This document shows, one piece after another, positions 11,310 to 24,057 of a stretch of 64,000 bases of DNA (its first letter is position 1; every line of letters starts with the position of its first letter). The DNA is taken from contig NC_051118.1 in assembly GCF_014839805.1 (NCBI RefSeq), positions 2,666,001 to 2,730,000 of the forward strand, in the 5' to 3' direction. Source of the stretch: Manduca sexta (Eukaryota > Arthropoda > Insecta > Lepidoptera > Sphingidae). The position numbers and the translations under genes were made by a program. The notes under the pieces were generated by a model. That model was not told the DNA's origin and searched no databases. It was given only the letters and a program-made list of their open reading frames with translations.

Positions 11310-11585
11310 TTTATTGTTTTGAATGATGAGACGAGCTTGCCATTCGCTCATAAACAGTAGAAACACCATCCAACACCTTGAATAATAAAGTATTGTTTGG
11401 TATTCCACTGCGCTCGCCATCCTGACATGAGATGTTAAAATATGTCCAATAGTTACACTGGCTACAATGTCCTTCAAACCGGAACACAACAGTGACTACA
11501 CACTACTTTGCGGCAGAAATAAACATTGCGGTGGTACCCAGGCGGACTCCCACATATGAGAAACCTTCCCACTGGCACTAGTAAC
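11310..11585 (-). mobile_element. Rep-3, nearly complete, reverse
   Basis: Complement of Rep-3: gacgagcttgccattcgctc, actgcgctcgccatcctgac, aaccggaacacaacagtgac. Confidence 0.8.
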
Positions 11586-11597
11586 TTTATAATTTGA

Positions 11598-11857
11598 CCC
11601 CCATACTCATAGACGTTTTTTATCTAAGGACGGAGCAAAGCTATGATAACAAGTCTGTTTTTCAGTGCTGACAGCATGGCAGGCTTTGCAGTCCGTAGAC
11701 ATAGGACCGTTGTGATTGGCTACTATTGTTGTATCTCAATATTAGCCAGTCACAACGGCCCTACGTCTGTTTCACAATGCCGATGGGCACTGAGAAACAG
11801 ACTTGTTATCAGAGCCTTACTCAATCTGTAGATAAAAAACGTCTATAAATAAGGGGG
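11598..11857. mobile_element. M2 foldback MITE, complete
   Basis: Terminal inverted repeats of over 60 bp: left ccccc...catagacgttttttatc and gataacaagtctg, right complementary and ending aaataaggggg. Flanks TTGA and TTAG are not identical. CCC ends beside a TTAA-like site hint at piggyBac relation (inference). Confidence 0.8.
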
Positions 11858-12654
11858 TTAGTGTACAGAGTGGACTTAGCTGAATACTTTACCTAGTTGC
11901 GCTTCTACCTACCTTGTACTAGCATATTAGTACCAAAGCATTCGAAAGTCGTTAAGGCAGGTGTAGGAAACTGCGTCACGGCACATTAATCCCATTGTGG
12001 GATTCAGGCCACTTCAATTACCGGGAATTAATCTCCCATTCCGATTTTCTAAGACTTTTACTGATTCAAATGGGGCAATTCGGTTATAAATTTAATTAAT
12101 GACTATACATAAATTCTATGGGGCGACTTATCGCTATACATAGTAAAATTATATATGCAAAAGTAAAATTTCTGATTTATGCAATGGCTAGTAGCAAAGG
12201 GTGAAATTTTCCGAAGCAAAAACAAAATGTAGGTACTTAATACAAATTATAATACGATTTTAGACCGCTATGCTGTAAATATTAATTATTTATTAGCTAA
12301 TATCATTTGTTTTAATAGTTTGCTTACATATATTACGAAAAAGAAGCCGGTAGGAATCCACTTGTATGGACCCTTTATTTTATTTTTTTAGGCATAACTA
12401 CAGAGTATAAATTATAATTATACAAAAAAGGATGCATAGCTATATAATAGTGTTAACAGTGCTAAATTCCGATAGAAGCTACGCACAAAATTACAATTTG
12501 AAACACTAAATTACAAATAAAGCAGTTTTTAAATGCTATACGATTGTATTGTAGAATGATTATTCTAGTTAGACATTTGCTTTGCAACCAATGACTCAAT
12601 CACTAGACCAATTGTAATGAATTTTAACAATAACTTACTTTAAGCCCGAAGTTA

Positions 12655-12840
12655 TAAGGCTCCTTTTATTAAACAATATTTCTAACTGCTTCCTGTTTGA
12701 TTAATTTCGTTGCGGGATAATGACATATTAGTTTTCCCTGAGACTCGTCGAGCTTCACTGCTCGGTGTCATAATGCGTGCCACTGCTGATCCCGGCTTAG
12801 AGGAGTTGTAGTGGTGAGTGTGAGGGCGGGAAAGTCTCTA
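12655..12840 (+). repeat. Rep-K
   Basis: Contains gattaatttcgttgcgggat, agcttcactgctcggtgtca and gtgagggcgggaaagtctct. The middle can fold into a small hairpin (gccgagcttcactgctcggt in the 24940 copy). Confidence 0.65.
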
Positions 12841-12846
12841 CACAAT

Positions 12847-13095
12847 CTCTCCAAATGTCTATTTCTACCGCCAAGCAGCAGTGTTTAGTCACTGTTTTGT
12901 TCCGATTTGAAGGGCATTGGAGCCAGTGTAACTACTGAACATAGTTTAACATCTCATGTCTCAAGATGGCGAGAGCAGTGGAATACCAAACAATACTTTG
13001 TAATTCAAGGTGTTGGATGGTATTTCTACTGTTTATGGGCGGTCGTATCGCTTACCAACTGACGAATGACAAGCTCGTCTCGTCATTTAAATCAA
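12847..13095 (+). mobile_element. Rep-3, 5'-truncated
   Basis: Starts ctccaaatgtctatttctac, contains ggcgagagcagtggaatacc and ends in gctcgtctcgtcattt. Confidence 0.8.
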
Positions 13096-13099
13096 TAAA

Positions 13100-14855
13100 A
13101 ACAAATCACACGAAGACGCTTGCAAACGCTATTTTTACAAAACAATTCGTCAAAACGTTGTGACCATGAGCCCCGAAGCGGGATATCTTCAATAATACAC
13201 TTTTCCTAAAACAAAATTAACTATAATACTGAGGGTAAATGACATTTAACTCGTACAGAATGAACGGATACAGATTCCGGGACAATGTTTATCACTCCCT
13301 AAGGAACATGCTCGTTCAGCCAACAGAGTACAACTTTGATCGTCCATGCATTGTTTGATGAAACAGTTCTCATAGGGATGCGGTTTTGTTAAATTTTGAT
13401 TCATAATCAACGTTCTATTAATTTGTGGTTTTGATTTTTATAAAATTTTGATTAGAAAAGTGACAAATAATTAATGCAAAATGAAATGTATTATAAAATG
13501 GCGGTTAAATATACTTCCTTTTTTTAGTATTACCGTCGTAAATAAAAACTACGCGTGCGATTTTTGATAATGTTGGAAGCAATCAAACATTCTGATTTAC
13601 TTTATTAATAAAGATTTTCAGATGTTACGCACGAATAAATAATATTAAAAAACATTTTAATTACCGTGACATTCACGCGAGAAATTAAATGAAAAAATAT
13701 TATATTCGCGTGTATTATGTGATTACAAGCGAAATGTCAAAATTAATTATAATACGATGAAAATATAAAAGATATTTGTTTATTTTATAAATTAAAACGT
13801 GACGATTTACATTTAATCACATTATTCAAACAATTAATTCGTATTTATTTTATAAAACACCCAAATACGTGACGATCCTTTTAATTATGTAAACATTTTA
13901 TCACGTTATAAATTATAATCCTTTACGAGATGATAAATAAATAAAAATATCCGAGCATTTCTCGCTACTATTTCTAAACGTATAAATTATATGGAGACGT
14001 TTATAGCAATCCGGAAGTTTTTGCCATTATCTCTATGATTATTTTCAGCGTTAGGATTAGAGGAGGGCAGGGTGTTGTGACTAACGACGCGACGTCGTAT
14101 GAGGATGTTATTGGTAATTCGTTTTTGTGTTTGTCCGTTTGCAAATTAATGGTATTGTTAGGTTTGTATGGACTGTTTTGATACAAGGTTGGTGAAAATA
14201 AAATTTATTTTGTTTATGCTTTGCGTTGTTGTTTAGTTTTGGGTTGTTACTATTATTTACTAGGCGAGTAACTACCTCGTTTTTTGTCTTATGAATATAT
14301 ACAAGTGAGCTGTCTCTTAACAATAACACCGCCTGAATTTTGAACTACAAATCACTGCGTAGCATAGCATTGCATTTGTCACAGTGAGACGATAAATATG
14401 AAGGCTCATAATGCGCCATAGTTTAATTGTCCACAATGAGCCCACAATATTTCTATTTAGTTACATATATATGACCAAGGACAGAACTTGATTCAGGAAA
14501 TGCACTATCAAAATAGTAAAATATCCGCACTATCTGAATCGCTTTGTGCCTTTGATCAGCCAACTTGTCATTTGGCGGACATATCCGACAGCCACGAGGC
14601 GGAACCGGCAAAACCGGTGGAATTAATGGAGCTGTTACGGAATATTTTAGTATTGGGGCTGCAAGTTGTTACAAATTTGAAGTCATTTGTAAGGGGAGAT
14701 TGTAGAGGAAAAACTTTAAATATTTGTAATATTTTTTTTATATGGTATTTTAAAATACGAGGTGAGTCTGTTTGAATGTTACCGCTTTGTTTATTATTAC
14801 CGCCAAGCAGTGGACTGGCATTTTTCGGTTGATAAGAAATTGACTGCGGCTCCAT
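13100..14855. other. AT-rich, nothing identified
   Basis: No repeat family found. 14488-14775 is open for 95 codons on + and 14568-14855 for 95 on -, without splice-site support or recognisable domain. Confidence 0.5.
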
Positions 14856-14857
14856 CC

Positions 14858-15240
14858 GGTTGAAAAACTTTATTCGGGATAAATATTTTTCTGGGATAAT
14901 CAGTAGCCTATAGCACTTATAGGGTAATGTAACTTATTATTAGGAAAAAAAATCAAAATCATGTTTCGCGCCGCTATCCTAGCCGATGACGTCGGGCGTT
15001 TCCGGAAGTATTCGGCGCGGGCAGGCTGGAAGAAGAGAAGCTATGTCACGCGGCGAGCATTCTATCATTCTCTCTGGTTGCACGTAGTCAAAAATGTCTA
15101 AAATTGTATTCTGTACATATTTTTTTTAATATAATGTTTAATACGGTAAAAAGAAGGTTTAACAATCGGTTAAGTAGTTCCCAAGATTAGCGAGTGAAAA
15201 CAAACTTTTCTGATTTGTATATATTATAGTCATTGTACTA
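14858..15240 (+). repeat. Rep-6-like plus a shared segment
   Basis: Contains tttattcgggataaat and agtagcctatagcac, then gctatcctagccgatgacgt, which recurs inverted at 58320-58430, and ends in cttttctgatttgtatatat. Confidence 0.5.
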
Positions 15241-15553
15241 GGAATTGCAAACAAAAATTCCTAATCTACCGAAGAAATCGCCTTTACGGGACTCAAATTA
15301 AATTGCAACGCACTTCTTACATTGCGTGTCGCACTGACCTATCAGATCTTTTTTATTAATAAGCCGTTATTATGTAAATATAGCTAATTATGTTGCTTGT
15401 TCAGATTTTGTGGTGATATGGTTTTATGGGATTCGTTTATTTTGGGGTTCTTTATTTGGTAGAAGGTAATGATATATAATGTATATGCAGAGACATTTTG
15501 ACATTGCATTACTAAATGAAACCACCAAAAATCATTCATTAATAACTTATATA

Positions 15554-16860
15554 CCTAGTCTTGCCATAAATATTGTAATAAAGAAAAAAGAAAATTGTTA
15601 ACTGCAAATAACATTTATTACTTTTACAGTGTGTCAGTTTAATACATAAATATAAAACAATTAAAAATATAAAAAGCTTATTCGAAGTGGTCTCCATTGG
15701 CTGCTATACAGTCCTTTTAAACGATGAGGCCAGTTATCAATAGAAGCACGCACTCTTTCCATGGGAAAATTCTTCACTGCCAATCGTATAGATTGTTTTA
15801 GGGACTCCAAATTATCATGGCGTTTAGAGCAAGCTGTACTCTCTAAAACTGACCACAAATCATAATCCAGCGGATTAAGATCGGGACTAGACGACGGCCA
15901 GTCTTCAGCTCTGATGAAGTCCGAAACGTTCGATTCCAACCAAGACTGCGTGGACCGAGCTTTATGACCCGGCGCCGAGTCTTGCTGGAAGGACCATACT
16001 TGGTTATTGAACATGGTGATGTTAAGGGGCTTAACTACCTTCTCAAGAATGGTATCTTGATACACTTGTGCCGATGTTTTGATACCTTTTCACAAAAATA
16101 TGGCTCAGTCACTCCTTCATAGCTAACACCCCACCAAACCATCACTGAAGTCGGATAATGTCCACGTTGCACTCTGTCGACTAATTGGGAAGCTTCCTTA
16201 GAGCTTTGAGCATAAATACGGTCATTTTGTTTGTTAAAATGTTGCTCAATTGTAAAAATTTTCTCATCCGTAAACAAAATTTTTCTGTGACCTCCCTTTG
16301 CGTACCGCTTCAGTAGTTGTTTCGATTTTACCACCCTATTCTTCTTTAAATTATCAGTTAAGAAATGGCCAGTGCGTCTCTTATAGGCTGCAAGTCCTAA
16401 GTCATCTTTTAAAATACGCGACATGGTTCTAGGTGCTATCTTCATTTCCCGAGATAAAATCTTTTGCTTTCGGACAGGATTTCTTCGAATTCTTTCCCTT
16501 ACTGCTTTGACCACCTTTTTCGTACGAACACTACGTGGACGGCCAGATCTTTTTCTGTCACAAACAGAGGAGGTCTCATTGTACCTATTAATAGCCCGGT
16601 ACACAAACATTTTACTAATACCAAGTGTATGGAGAGTTTTAAAAATTGCATTTGGCTCCATACCTACTTTGTGTAATGCTATCACAGCGATTCGGTTCTC
16701 TTTATCACCCCACACCATTTTAATATCGCAAAATATTTTACAATGTATTGGCGCCAAAATGAGAAAACACAATGAACAATCGTATAAAAATGACAGATTC
16801 GAAATTCAAATGTAATATTTTTTTATAATTAAGTGTAACAGTATTTATGGCCAGACTAAG
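15554..16860 (-). mobile_element. maT-type mariner transposon (DD37D), full length, one frameshift
   Basis: A 1.3-kb element bounded by imperfect inverted repeats (left cctagtcttgccataaat, right end complementary to cttagtctggccataaat) and flanked by TA at 15552-15553 and 16861-16862. It carries a single transposase gene on the minus strand. The size, TA target and repeat sequence fit the maT branch of Tc1/mariner. It sits inside an M1 MITE, whose two halves continue on either side, so it inserted later than M1. Confidence 0.9.
15661..16718 (-). pseudogene. mariner (maT, DD37D) transposase, frameshifted
   Basis: Cut-and-paste transposase that would bind the inverted repeats and integrate at TA. 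The start is taken as the ATG at 16718 (MVWGDKENR); an in-frame ATG at 16772 adds 18 unrelated residues. Seen in order: a first helix-turn-helix (about residues 10-45), a GRPR linker (59-62), a second helix-turn-helix (about 65-108), then the catalytic core with first Asp in FTDEK (151), second in QQDSAPGH (about 247) and third in NPLDYDLW (about 285). There are 37 residues between the last two aspartates, as in maT. Around 16085-16092 the frame changes; a short A run there appears to have lost one base, joining the two open frames of 245 and 134 codons. Total length (~350 codons) is normal for mariner and no internal stop is seen elsewhere, so decay is recent. Confidence 0.9.
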
Positions 16861-17174
16861 TATGTACCAAAAATTCTAATTTTAGCTTTCTGATTTTTTT
16901 GATTTTTTTGTAGTTTAATGCGAATATGACGTGTGCGTGAGTGTATTTCTGACTAAAAGTATGTTGTTGCCGCTGACACGAATTCTCTTAGAATAGTAGT
17001 AGTGGTATTAGGGCGTGTAAAATTTAAATTAGTTTTCATTAATATTGATTTTGTTCGAAATGTACATTTTATTTTACATCTACGGCTCAAGTAACTTATT
17101 GTAAAGTGTTATTTCCAAGTAGATAAGTATGCGATTTCATCTAGTAACGGAATGTCAAAATGAACCTGTGTATA

Positions 17175-18045
17175 ATACTTTCAGAATGAACTTGAAAGAA
17201 TAATTATAATAATTTGCAATGACTTTATTTTAGTTATTTTTAGCACACTTCTTTACTTGCTTCGCCGAGAGTTCGTATTTATGAAAGACTGGATCACAGA
17301 TTATCAACAATTTTAAAAAACTAGTGATGCGACTGAAATGTCGCACAACCAAACTTTCAACTAGAGATGTGACATTGACAAATAAACGTAACACATATAA
17401 AATTGTAAATTTTTCGAGTCCGAATTAAATATTTTTCGAAAAAAAATTGGTAGACGCGAAGAATAAAGGAACTTAAAAATAACTTTTATTTTTTTCCTGT
17501 TTGTTGAAATGTCCGCTAATGTATCATGATAAAACGGCAGATAAAAGTTAAACAAAAATAATTATAAAGAGACTGAATTTAAAGGTTAGATAATTCAATA
17601 ACTTTATTAACGCAACTGCAATTTTAGTCTGTCCGTGTTATGTTTTATCCAACAAATAAATTATCTAGAGTTTGAAAAATCAACCCCAAGATAAATTATG
17701 GACAGTCAGATAAGACCTATGAGAAGTCAGTGTTATTTATAAATTATATTAAAACTAGAAATTAATATTTTATAAATCTTGAAAATATCAAAAGCCGATC
17801 TTAATGAACTAAAATGAACAATAAGAAAGGAATGCACTACAAAATTAAATATGAAACAATAAAAAGCGGAATAAAATTTCAAATGAAATAAGCTGGGAAT
17901 TATTCATTTGAATTAATAAACGGACACGAACAGTCAAAGGTGAAAGTAATCCGTTGTTTCCCTTGTTCCATAGCGTGCATAGTATTTCATTATCCGGAGT
18001 TAATTTTAAACAGTATTTTTAAAGGCCTTATTAAAAAAAAAAACA
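17175..18045. other. AT-rich, nothing identified
   Basis: No long open frame, no recognised repeat. Confidence 0.5.
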
Positions 18046-18352
18046 CTGACGTACATTCTATACACACAAAATTCCATATAAACTATTTGTTCAAAATCTG
18101 AACTAAAATGGCGACCAAAACTTTACTGTGATACTCTATATATTCACTTGAACAACAAATAATTTTACTTATTTGATTAATATTTTTTATCCAAATCCAA
18201 ATTTACACTTAGACTCGAGTTCTTATATCATGAACGCCACTCCTTACACAACCACAAGCTGTCAATATTGAACATACTAAATGGATATCAGTTCAAATCA
18301 GATGATTACAATGAATGTTCGGAACACCAAATTTAATACGTAGTACATATTA
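18046..18352 (+). repeat. Rep-X, complete copy
   Basis: About 307 bp, from ctgacgtacattctatacac to tacgtagtacatatta. The two ends are not inverted repeats of each other and no poly-A tail is visible, so the class is unknown. Confidence 0.7.
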
Positions 18353-18399
18353 TAGCGATGGTTAAAAATATTTTTTATCTTTTCATCTTTATGCAACCC

Positions 18400-18545
18400 T
18401 AACTTTTACTCGCGGCTCCGCCCGCGTCAGAGTTTGTCCAGAATAAAAGTTCCGGGATAATAAGTAGCCTATATCTTTCCCAGGGTCTCAAACTCTCCAT
18501 ACCAATTTCCTCGAAAACCATTCCGTAATTTTTGGATTATCGCAT
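18400..18545 (+). repeat. Rep-6, 5' part
   Basis: Contains cgcggctccgcccgcgtcag, taagtagcctatatctttcc and tctcaaactctccatacc. Confidence 0.6.
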
Positions 18546-18846
18546 TCTTCGCGGCGAAGGACGTTTTGTAATATGATTTTGGTATTATCAACTCTATAAA
18601 TATTCGCATACATTTTGGCGGCTTGATTAAAGGGTTTGGCGCGATTGACCCATATAACGGGGGGCGTTATGAGGGTGCGTAGGGGGCGACAGGGGGGCGT
18701 GGGGAGGGCGTAATTGTGGACAGGGGTGTAATACGAATTGTTAATGTGGCCGAACGAAACTGTGACCAAGTTGAATTCACCGCGATTTTTTTCTCTTTTT
18801 AACCTATCTATATTATGCGTCGTCGTTTCATATTTATTGTAATTCT

Positions 18847-19050
18847 GGCGTGGTTGTATCACTGTTGTGCTGTAGTCTCGGGTTCGATTACCGGGTCAGG
18901 TAGTATTATTGGGTTTTTGTATTCAGTTCGGAGTCTGGAAATGTACCTGAAATGGCGATAGGCTCGCTCCTACACAACATGGGCGACAATTGAATGTCCT
19001 GGTTGCACCACTACTTACCCCTTAAGGGATAAGGGTGATTCGTGTCAATG
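18847..19050 (+). mobile_element. SINE-A, diverged
   Basis: B-box-like gggttcgattaccggg, a body with cagttcggagtctgg, tggcgataggctcgctcc and a ctggttgcaccac tail segment. Confidence 0.65.
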
Positions 19051-19614
19051 CGTTTTGTTTGTGACTTTTTCATGTGTAGTTTTTGTTAACACGCGTGAGT
19101 AGCCGAACGTAGATAAAGTAGAAAAAAGGCAAATAAAAAAAAAACGTAGTCTGGAATTAGATCCCTCGGCTAAGCAATGCACAAGTTATATTGAAATGAA
19201 TTTTAATACAATACACTTTTATAAACACCATTTACCGAAAATCCATGTAATTTCTGCCTACCCTCGAAATAATTTACAACATAAGTCGCTACAAGTTGAT
19301 TAATAACTTAATTTGCTTCTACAACTTTACGTTTCACTTAAAAATGTACAGCCTTTAAGTTAATTAAAATATACATCATAGTTTTCTAGCAATCTAAATT
19401 AAAATATTTCTAGCATTAATCAAAGCAGCGCTGTTTATTTCAAAGTAGACTAATAAAAAAGTCTTTCCTATTTTTAAGTTGGCAACACGAGTCTTCTATA
19501 TATTAATACGTGAAGAAAAATTTTTGCATCCTTTTTTGAGCTCATTGCGTACACGGAGGTTTGAGATTTGTATAATTAAAGTTCATCTAGTGGATTCTAG
19601 GAAGAAATTACAGT

Positions 19615-20200
19615 ATAATATGTTAAGTATAGACAGAACATCAGGCCCAAATTATTGCTCCAAAACTTATTACCCAATTAGTAATAAGTGGCTGTCTTAT
19701 TTGAAATGTCCATATGATAAGATGTCACATCCGTTAATACAAAAATATTTATAGGAAACTAGCGACCCGCCCCGGCTTCGCACGGGTGCAATGCTGATAC
19801 TAAATACACTACAGAAAAACTGTGAAAGTTGTATATAAAAACATAGCGGCCCGCTCTGGCTTCGCACGGGTATAACATAACAATTAACAGTATTTCTCCA
19901 CTATTTAATGGATGTTATTATACATATAAACCTTCTGCTTGAATCACTCTATCTATTAAAAAAAACCGCATCAAAATCCGTTGCGTAGTTTTAAAGATTT
20001 AAGCATACAAAGGGACATAGGGACAGAGAAAGCGACTCTGTTTTATACTATGTAGTGATATGCTAATACTCGCATTAAAAACGTGCAAATTATGGAAAAA
20101 ATATGTATTTTACATTGATATTTAGCTATTTTATGGTAGATTGAGTAACCGTCACATAAGCGCAAACTCTGCATGAAATAGTATTCCGTATGTCAATATT
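19615..20200 (+). repeat. Rep-H, split by Rep-7
   Basis: Left part 19625-19755 (tatagacagaacatcaggcc); right part from about 20060 (atgctaatactcgcattaaa) through gtagattgagtaaccgtcac. Confidence 0.7.
19756..20058 (+). mobile_element. Rep-7, complete, inserted in Rep-H
   Basis: Starts agcgacccgccccggcttcg, contains a second similar start (agcggcccgctctggcttcg) near 19845, and ends actctgttttatactatgta. Rep-H sequence lies on both sides. Confidence 0.8.
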
Positions 20201-20629
20201 TTTTTGTATTAAACGCGACGCGGTGCGTTTCGTCCTTGCAAGGTCACAACCAACAATTTAATAATAACTATACGTTGTATACGTTGTATTAGAACATTTC
20301 AACTCCGTATTAGATCTATAACGCAAACCCTCAAGGAACAATATTTTATCATTGAAAGAAAGTAACGCGAAATTATTTTTCTATACCGTTTATTCGCAAC
20401 GTGACCGATAAAAAGAGCATTATAATTTTCTTGTTTATGCTAATGTCAGTAAAGGTCGAACCGACCAGTATAACTGGAGCTCTGTTGTGTTTTCACCCAA
20501 TATAAAGCTTTTTAGATGAGGTCACGTTAAGAATTTTGCATATCGAAGAGTGATAGGCCGAAAGAGAACCCAATACAACGTATTAGTACTACTAACATGC
20601 ATAAAATAGTATTGACATAGTCCATCGGA

Positions 20630-20872
20630 TTAGCAAGCTGCAGGCAGGGCAGGGCACATAGCTCGCAGAACTGATGGCCGATGAGGCAAGAAGGTTCTAG
20701 AGTGGAGGCCACGAACAGGGCAGCGTCGAACGTCCACCCACGAGGAAAAATGACCTAATAAAAGTCACAGAAGGTCGCTGAATGCCGGCCGCTTTCAATA
20801 AATCGGTTTGGAAATATTTGGGGGAGGCCCATGTTCAGCAGTCGACATCCTGCGGCTGATGATGATGAATAT
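20630..20872 (+). pseudogene. RTE-type LINE reverse-transcriptase C-terminus relic
   Basis: Contains decayed WAGHIARRTDGR, KVLEWRPRTGQR and PPTR-like stretches in shifting frames, then a segment matching 8745-8900 (ggaggcccatgttcagcag) and a gatgatgat tail. Same family as 8745. Confidence 0.65.
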
Positions 20873-21284
20873 GCATAAATGCGGTTTTTTAATCGTTCAC
20901 AGATAATTAGATTTGACGTAAACTACAAAAGGGAAGCAGATCGGGTTATGTGGACCCTTCGCCACGGTTGTTTTTTACAATTTGAGGTTATATGTGTATT
21001 GTTAGGAACTAACGATTTTGATTAAAACCACAAGAAACATCACTGACTACAGAAATACTTATACTACACCAACCAACCGTCCGGTACGACTGTCATTGAC
21101 CGACTGCCTAGTTCTGTCAAAAGTTCAGTGTCTTATAGCTAAAAGTTTCATAAATACCCTCACAAAAATATTTTTATACTAACAATATTGATATTGTATT
21201 GCTGCTTAATTATCTTTAGTTTTAACAGAGAAGGAAGTCATCGTGAAGGAAATAATTAACATGTTATTTTAGATTATTATCTTA

Positions 21285-21490
21285 CTAATATTATATATGC
21301 GAAAGATTGCGAAATTATTTAAATGTTTGTTAGAAGTAAATACAGAAACAGCTGCACGGATTTGGATGAATTTAAGTACACAGGTAGGTCGGGTCCTGGA
21401 TTAACTCATAAGCTACTTTTGATCCCGGTAATTTGCTCCCGTAGGAAATAAATGGGTTTTTAATCTAATTTTTAAATAGATGGCGCTAGC
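21285..21490 (-). repeat. Rep-6-like, reverse
   Basis: Starts cttactaatattatatatgc, contains aacagctgcacggatttgg and ctcataagctacttttgatc. Confidence 0.55.
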
Positions 21491-22484
21491 GACGTTTCAA
21501 CGCCATAGATTGTAGTGATTTAGGGATTTTGTAGCGAGACTATTCACGCGAGCGATGCCACGAGTAAAACTTAGTACGTATTTATTTCGAATGTATATGA
21601 ATAAAATATATATTATGTAGTCGCCAAACCGCACTAATGAATTCAAAAACAAAATGAAATGGAGTGATAATAATTCCATGCATTTCAATTCGTAAATTAG
21701 GCGGTGATGTGCATAGTTCTTCATGATATGATTTTATATTACTTTAAAATATATTTGTATAGAACGTAAAAAGTTTTTTTTTATAGTATTATAACTTATT
21801 GTCAGTAAACGGCATAAAATATGAGTGAAAATTTCAAAATGGCGCGCGATAAATTGACGTTGTCAAAACGAACCGCGCTTTCTCGGGTGGTACGTGTGAA
21901 AATTATATATTTAGTTCCAGGATATTTTATTACGCTCCTTTTTAAAAACGTTATGTTTTGTCATAAAAACTTTTTGTGGAGCTTTATTATCCTCATTTGC
22001 ATAGCATCACGCCTTTTTCCACTTTCCGGGGTTAGTACAGATGTTGGTAGATACATTTCGTCAGTTATGTTATGACCCATGTTAGAGAAAAACTTGTTGC
22101 TATCACAAACCTAACATCAGTTCAGCCAGGAATCAGACCCAGCGCAGCAATCCTACCGGAATATAACTACACCACCCTTTTTAAAATATACTCTTATTAT
22201 GAACACTTTTTGCAAATTATTTCATTTTATTTTCTAACTAAATCATTTTAAGCCGTGCATTATAAGCCAAGAATAATGAAAATTCATGCATAATATTTAG
22301 CGGTAAAATTATTCTAAGAAATACTCTTGAAGATAATTAACTTTGACGTGTCCTTGCTCAAACTGCGCATACAGTTATGACATGACAATCATAGTGACAT
22401 TTTGCCGAAGCGTGGCAGATGCTTGATTAGCCGCTTTTAATAGAAATGTACGCTATCGTTATTAATGATAGAGTATAATTTACA

Positions 22485-22640
22485 TTGTACTAATATTATG
22501 CAAGTTCGTAAAGATGTTTGTATGTTGGTTAGTATCGTCGAAACTGCTTAACGGATTTAATACACGGTTAGACCACGTCTTGGACACCACAGAAGCTATG
22601 TAATTGCTATTCTTGTCAGGTAATTATTGATACAATTTTT
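22485..22640 (-). repeat. Rep-6-like, reverse, truncated
   Basis: Contains actaatattatgcaagttcg, gaaactgcttaacggattt and a degraded acacggttagaccacg. Confidence 0.5.
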
Positions 22641-23254
22641 TATCTATAAAAATTATCAACCAATTATATCTAAATGTTATATACAACCTCTTTTTTCAAA
22701 AACCTGTATTTCAGTTTTAACCGTTCAAAAAAGAATACATTATCTGAGCATTATACAATCTACAATATAAAACCTCTTTACATTTAAAAAAAGAAAACAT
22801 TCCGTCAAAACATAAAACCTCTTTTTATTTTTTACTTCACTATTCTCAACAAAATGCAAAGGGCCACTCCAGCCTGGTCATTGAATATTCGGAGACGCAA
22901 CACGATGTAGATTATATCTTATTTGAATATAATAAACGTAACACAGCTTTGTAAATATTCATACAATCAGAACGGATTATGCAAATGAGATAGGACGTTG
23001 ACGCTCGATACGCGATCCGCGTCCCTCGCCTTTATAAGTGAATTTTGCTTTGTAATTGCTGTTTAGCGACGCCATGTTTCTTTTTTATGTGCCATTATTT
23101 ATTGGCATTATTAGTGTTTCCTTTGCGTGATTGTTTTTTTTATTACGTCTATTGAGTATTGACGTATAAATATTTACTGCTTTAAGATATTATTTATAGT
23201 GTTTTTTTGCGCATTAATCTATTTATTTCCACTTTATTTAGATCTAGAGCTGTA

Positions 23255-23335
23255 GACTGGAAGCCGATGAGTTTATTTATACTGCCAAGCACAGTTGTGT
23301 TCCAATTTTAAAATAATTTATAGACAGTGTCATAA
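23255..23335 (+). mobile_element. Rep-3 relic
   Basis: Contains actgccaagcacagttgtgt and a degraded tgttccaatttt, from the middle of Rep-3. Confidence 0.4.
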
Positions 23336-23459
23336 TTCAGAATTATCGAATATTTCTGGGTGACCGCAGTTGGCATGCAGAGCGTTGTAAATCAAAATTT
23401 TGGTAATTTCACTACTGTTGGTGCGAAATAGTATAAGTTATGATCAAATTACTGGTATT

Positions 23460-23700
23460 TGTAGGATATATTTTATATCCGCCCAGATAGCAACCACCGT
23501 ACACAAGGTGTTAAAACCCGCTATAGTGGCTCACGTAAGTGTTGCCTTCCGAGATCAGCCCGTGTATATCCAGTTTTAACGGGCCGGCATAATTGTGTCA
23601 AGGTGTAATCATCTCTCGTCAGTCAACGTTCTATTGGATTCCACTTCACTTACCATCACGTGCAGAGGGATCATTTTACAAAAAAGAAAAATAAAAAAAA
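23460..23700 (+). mobile_element. Rep-4, complete
   Basis: Starts gtaggatatattttatatcc, contains ggccggcataattgtgtc, ends ttaccatcacgtgcagaggg with an A-rich end. Confidence 0.8.
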
Positions 23701-24057
23701 CTAGCAAGTATAACTTGAACAAGAAAATAAAAATCCTCGACATGTCGACACAATTTGTACTGATATTAACTTTAAAACGAAAAAGAAAAATTGGCGCTGC
23801 CGAAGCAAGTTTTTTATTTTCCAAGTCAGGCTATATACAACAAAACAAAATATGTATCAAAACATAAAATACTTCCAGCGCAAGTAAAACTTCCGAGGCT
23901 TGCGAGACGCAGCCGTATTTCGAAAACAAGGTATGGCACATTATTTTCATTTTAAACTAATAACAATGTGAAAAGTTCAGTGGAAACTGCTCCGGTAATT
24001 TCCACGGAAAGTGGTTTTCTTTTGTTTATAACGAGTCTTGAAATTTATTAATATAAT

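Larger units (their letters stand above)
15488..17170 (-). mobile_element. M1 MITE (TA target), split by the maT mariner
   Basis: The left part (15488-15553) carries the M1 terminus (cattttgacattgcattac) and the motif caaaaatcattcattaata. The right part (16861-17170) carries the rest of M1, ending in aatgtcaaaatgaacctg. Joined together they match the M1 copy at 53223-53614 read in reverse. Confidence 0.8.
20875..23250. other. AT-rich, nothing identified apart from two Rep-6-like stretches
   Basis: Only the Rep-6-like segments listed separately. Near 22680-22850 there are three loosely repeated blocks of acaacctctttt/ataaaacctcttt. Confidence 0.5.

Noticed and set aside
14488..14855. Two overlapping 95-codon frames on opposite strands
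   Set aside because: No splice context, no recognisable domain; overlapping frames of this size arise by chance in 64 kb.
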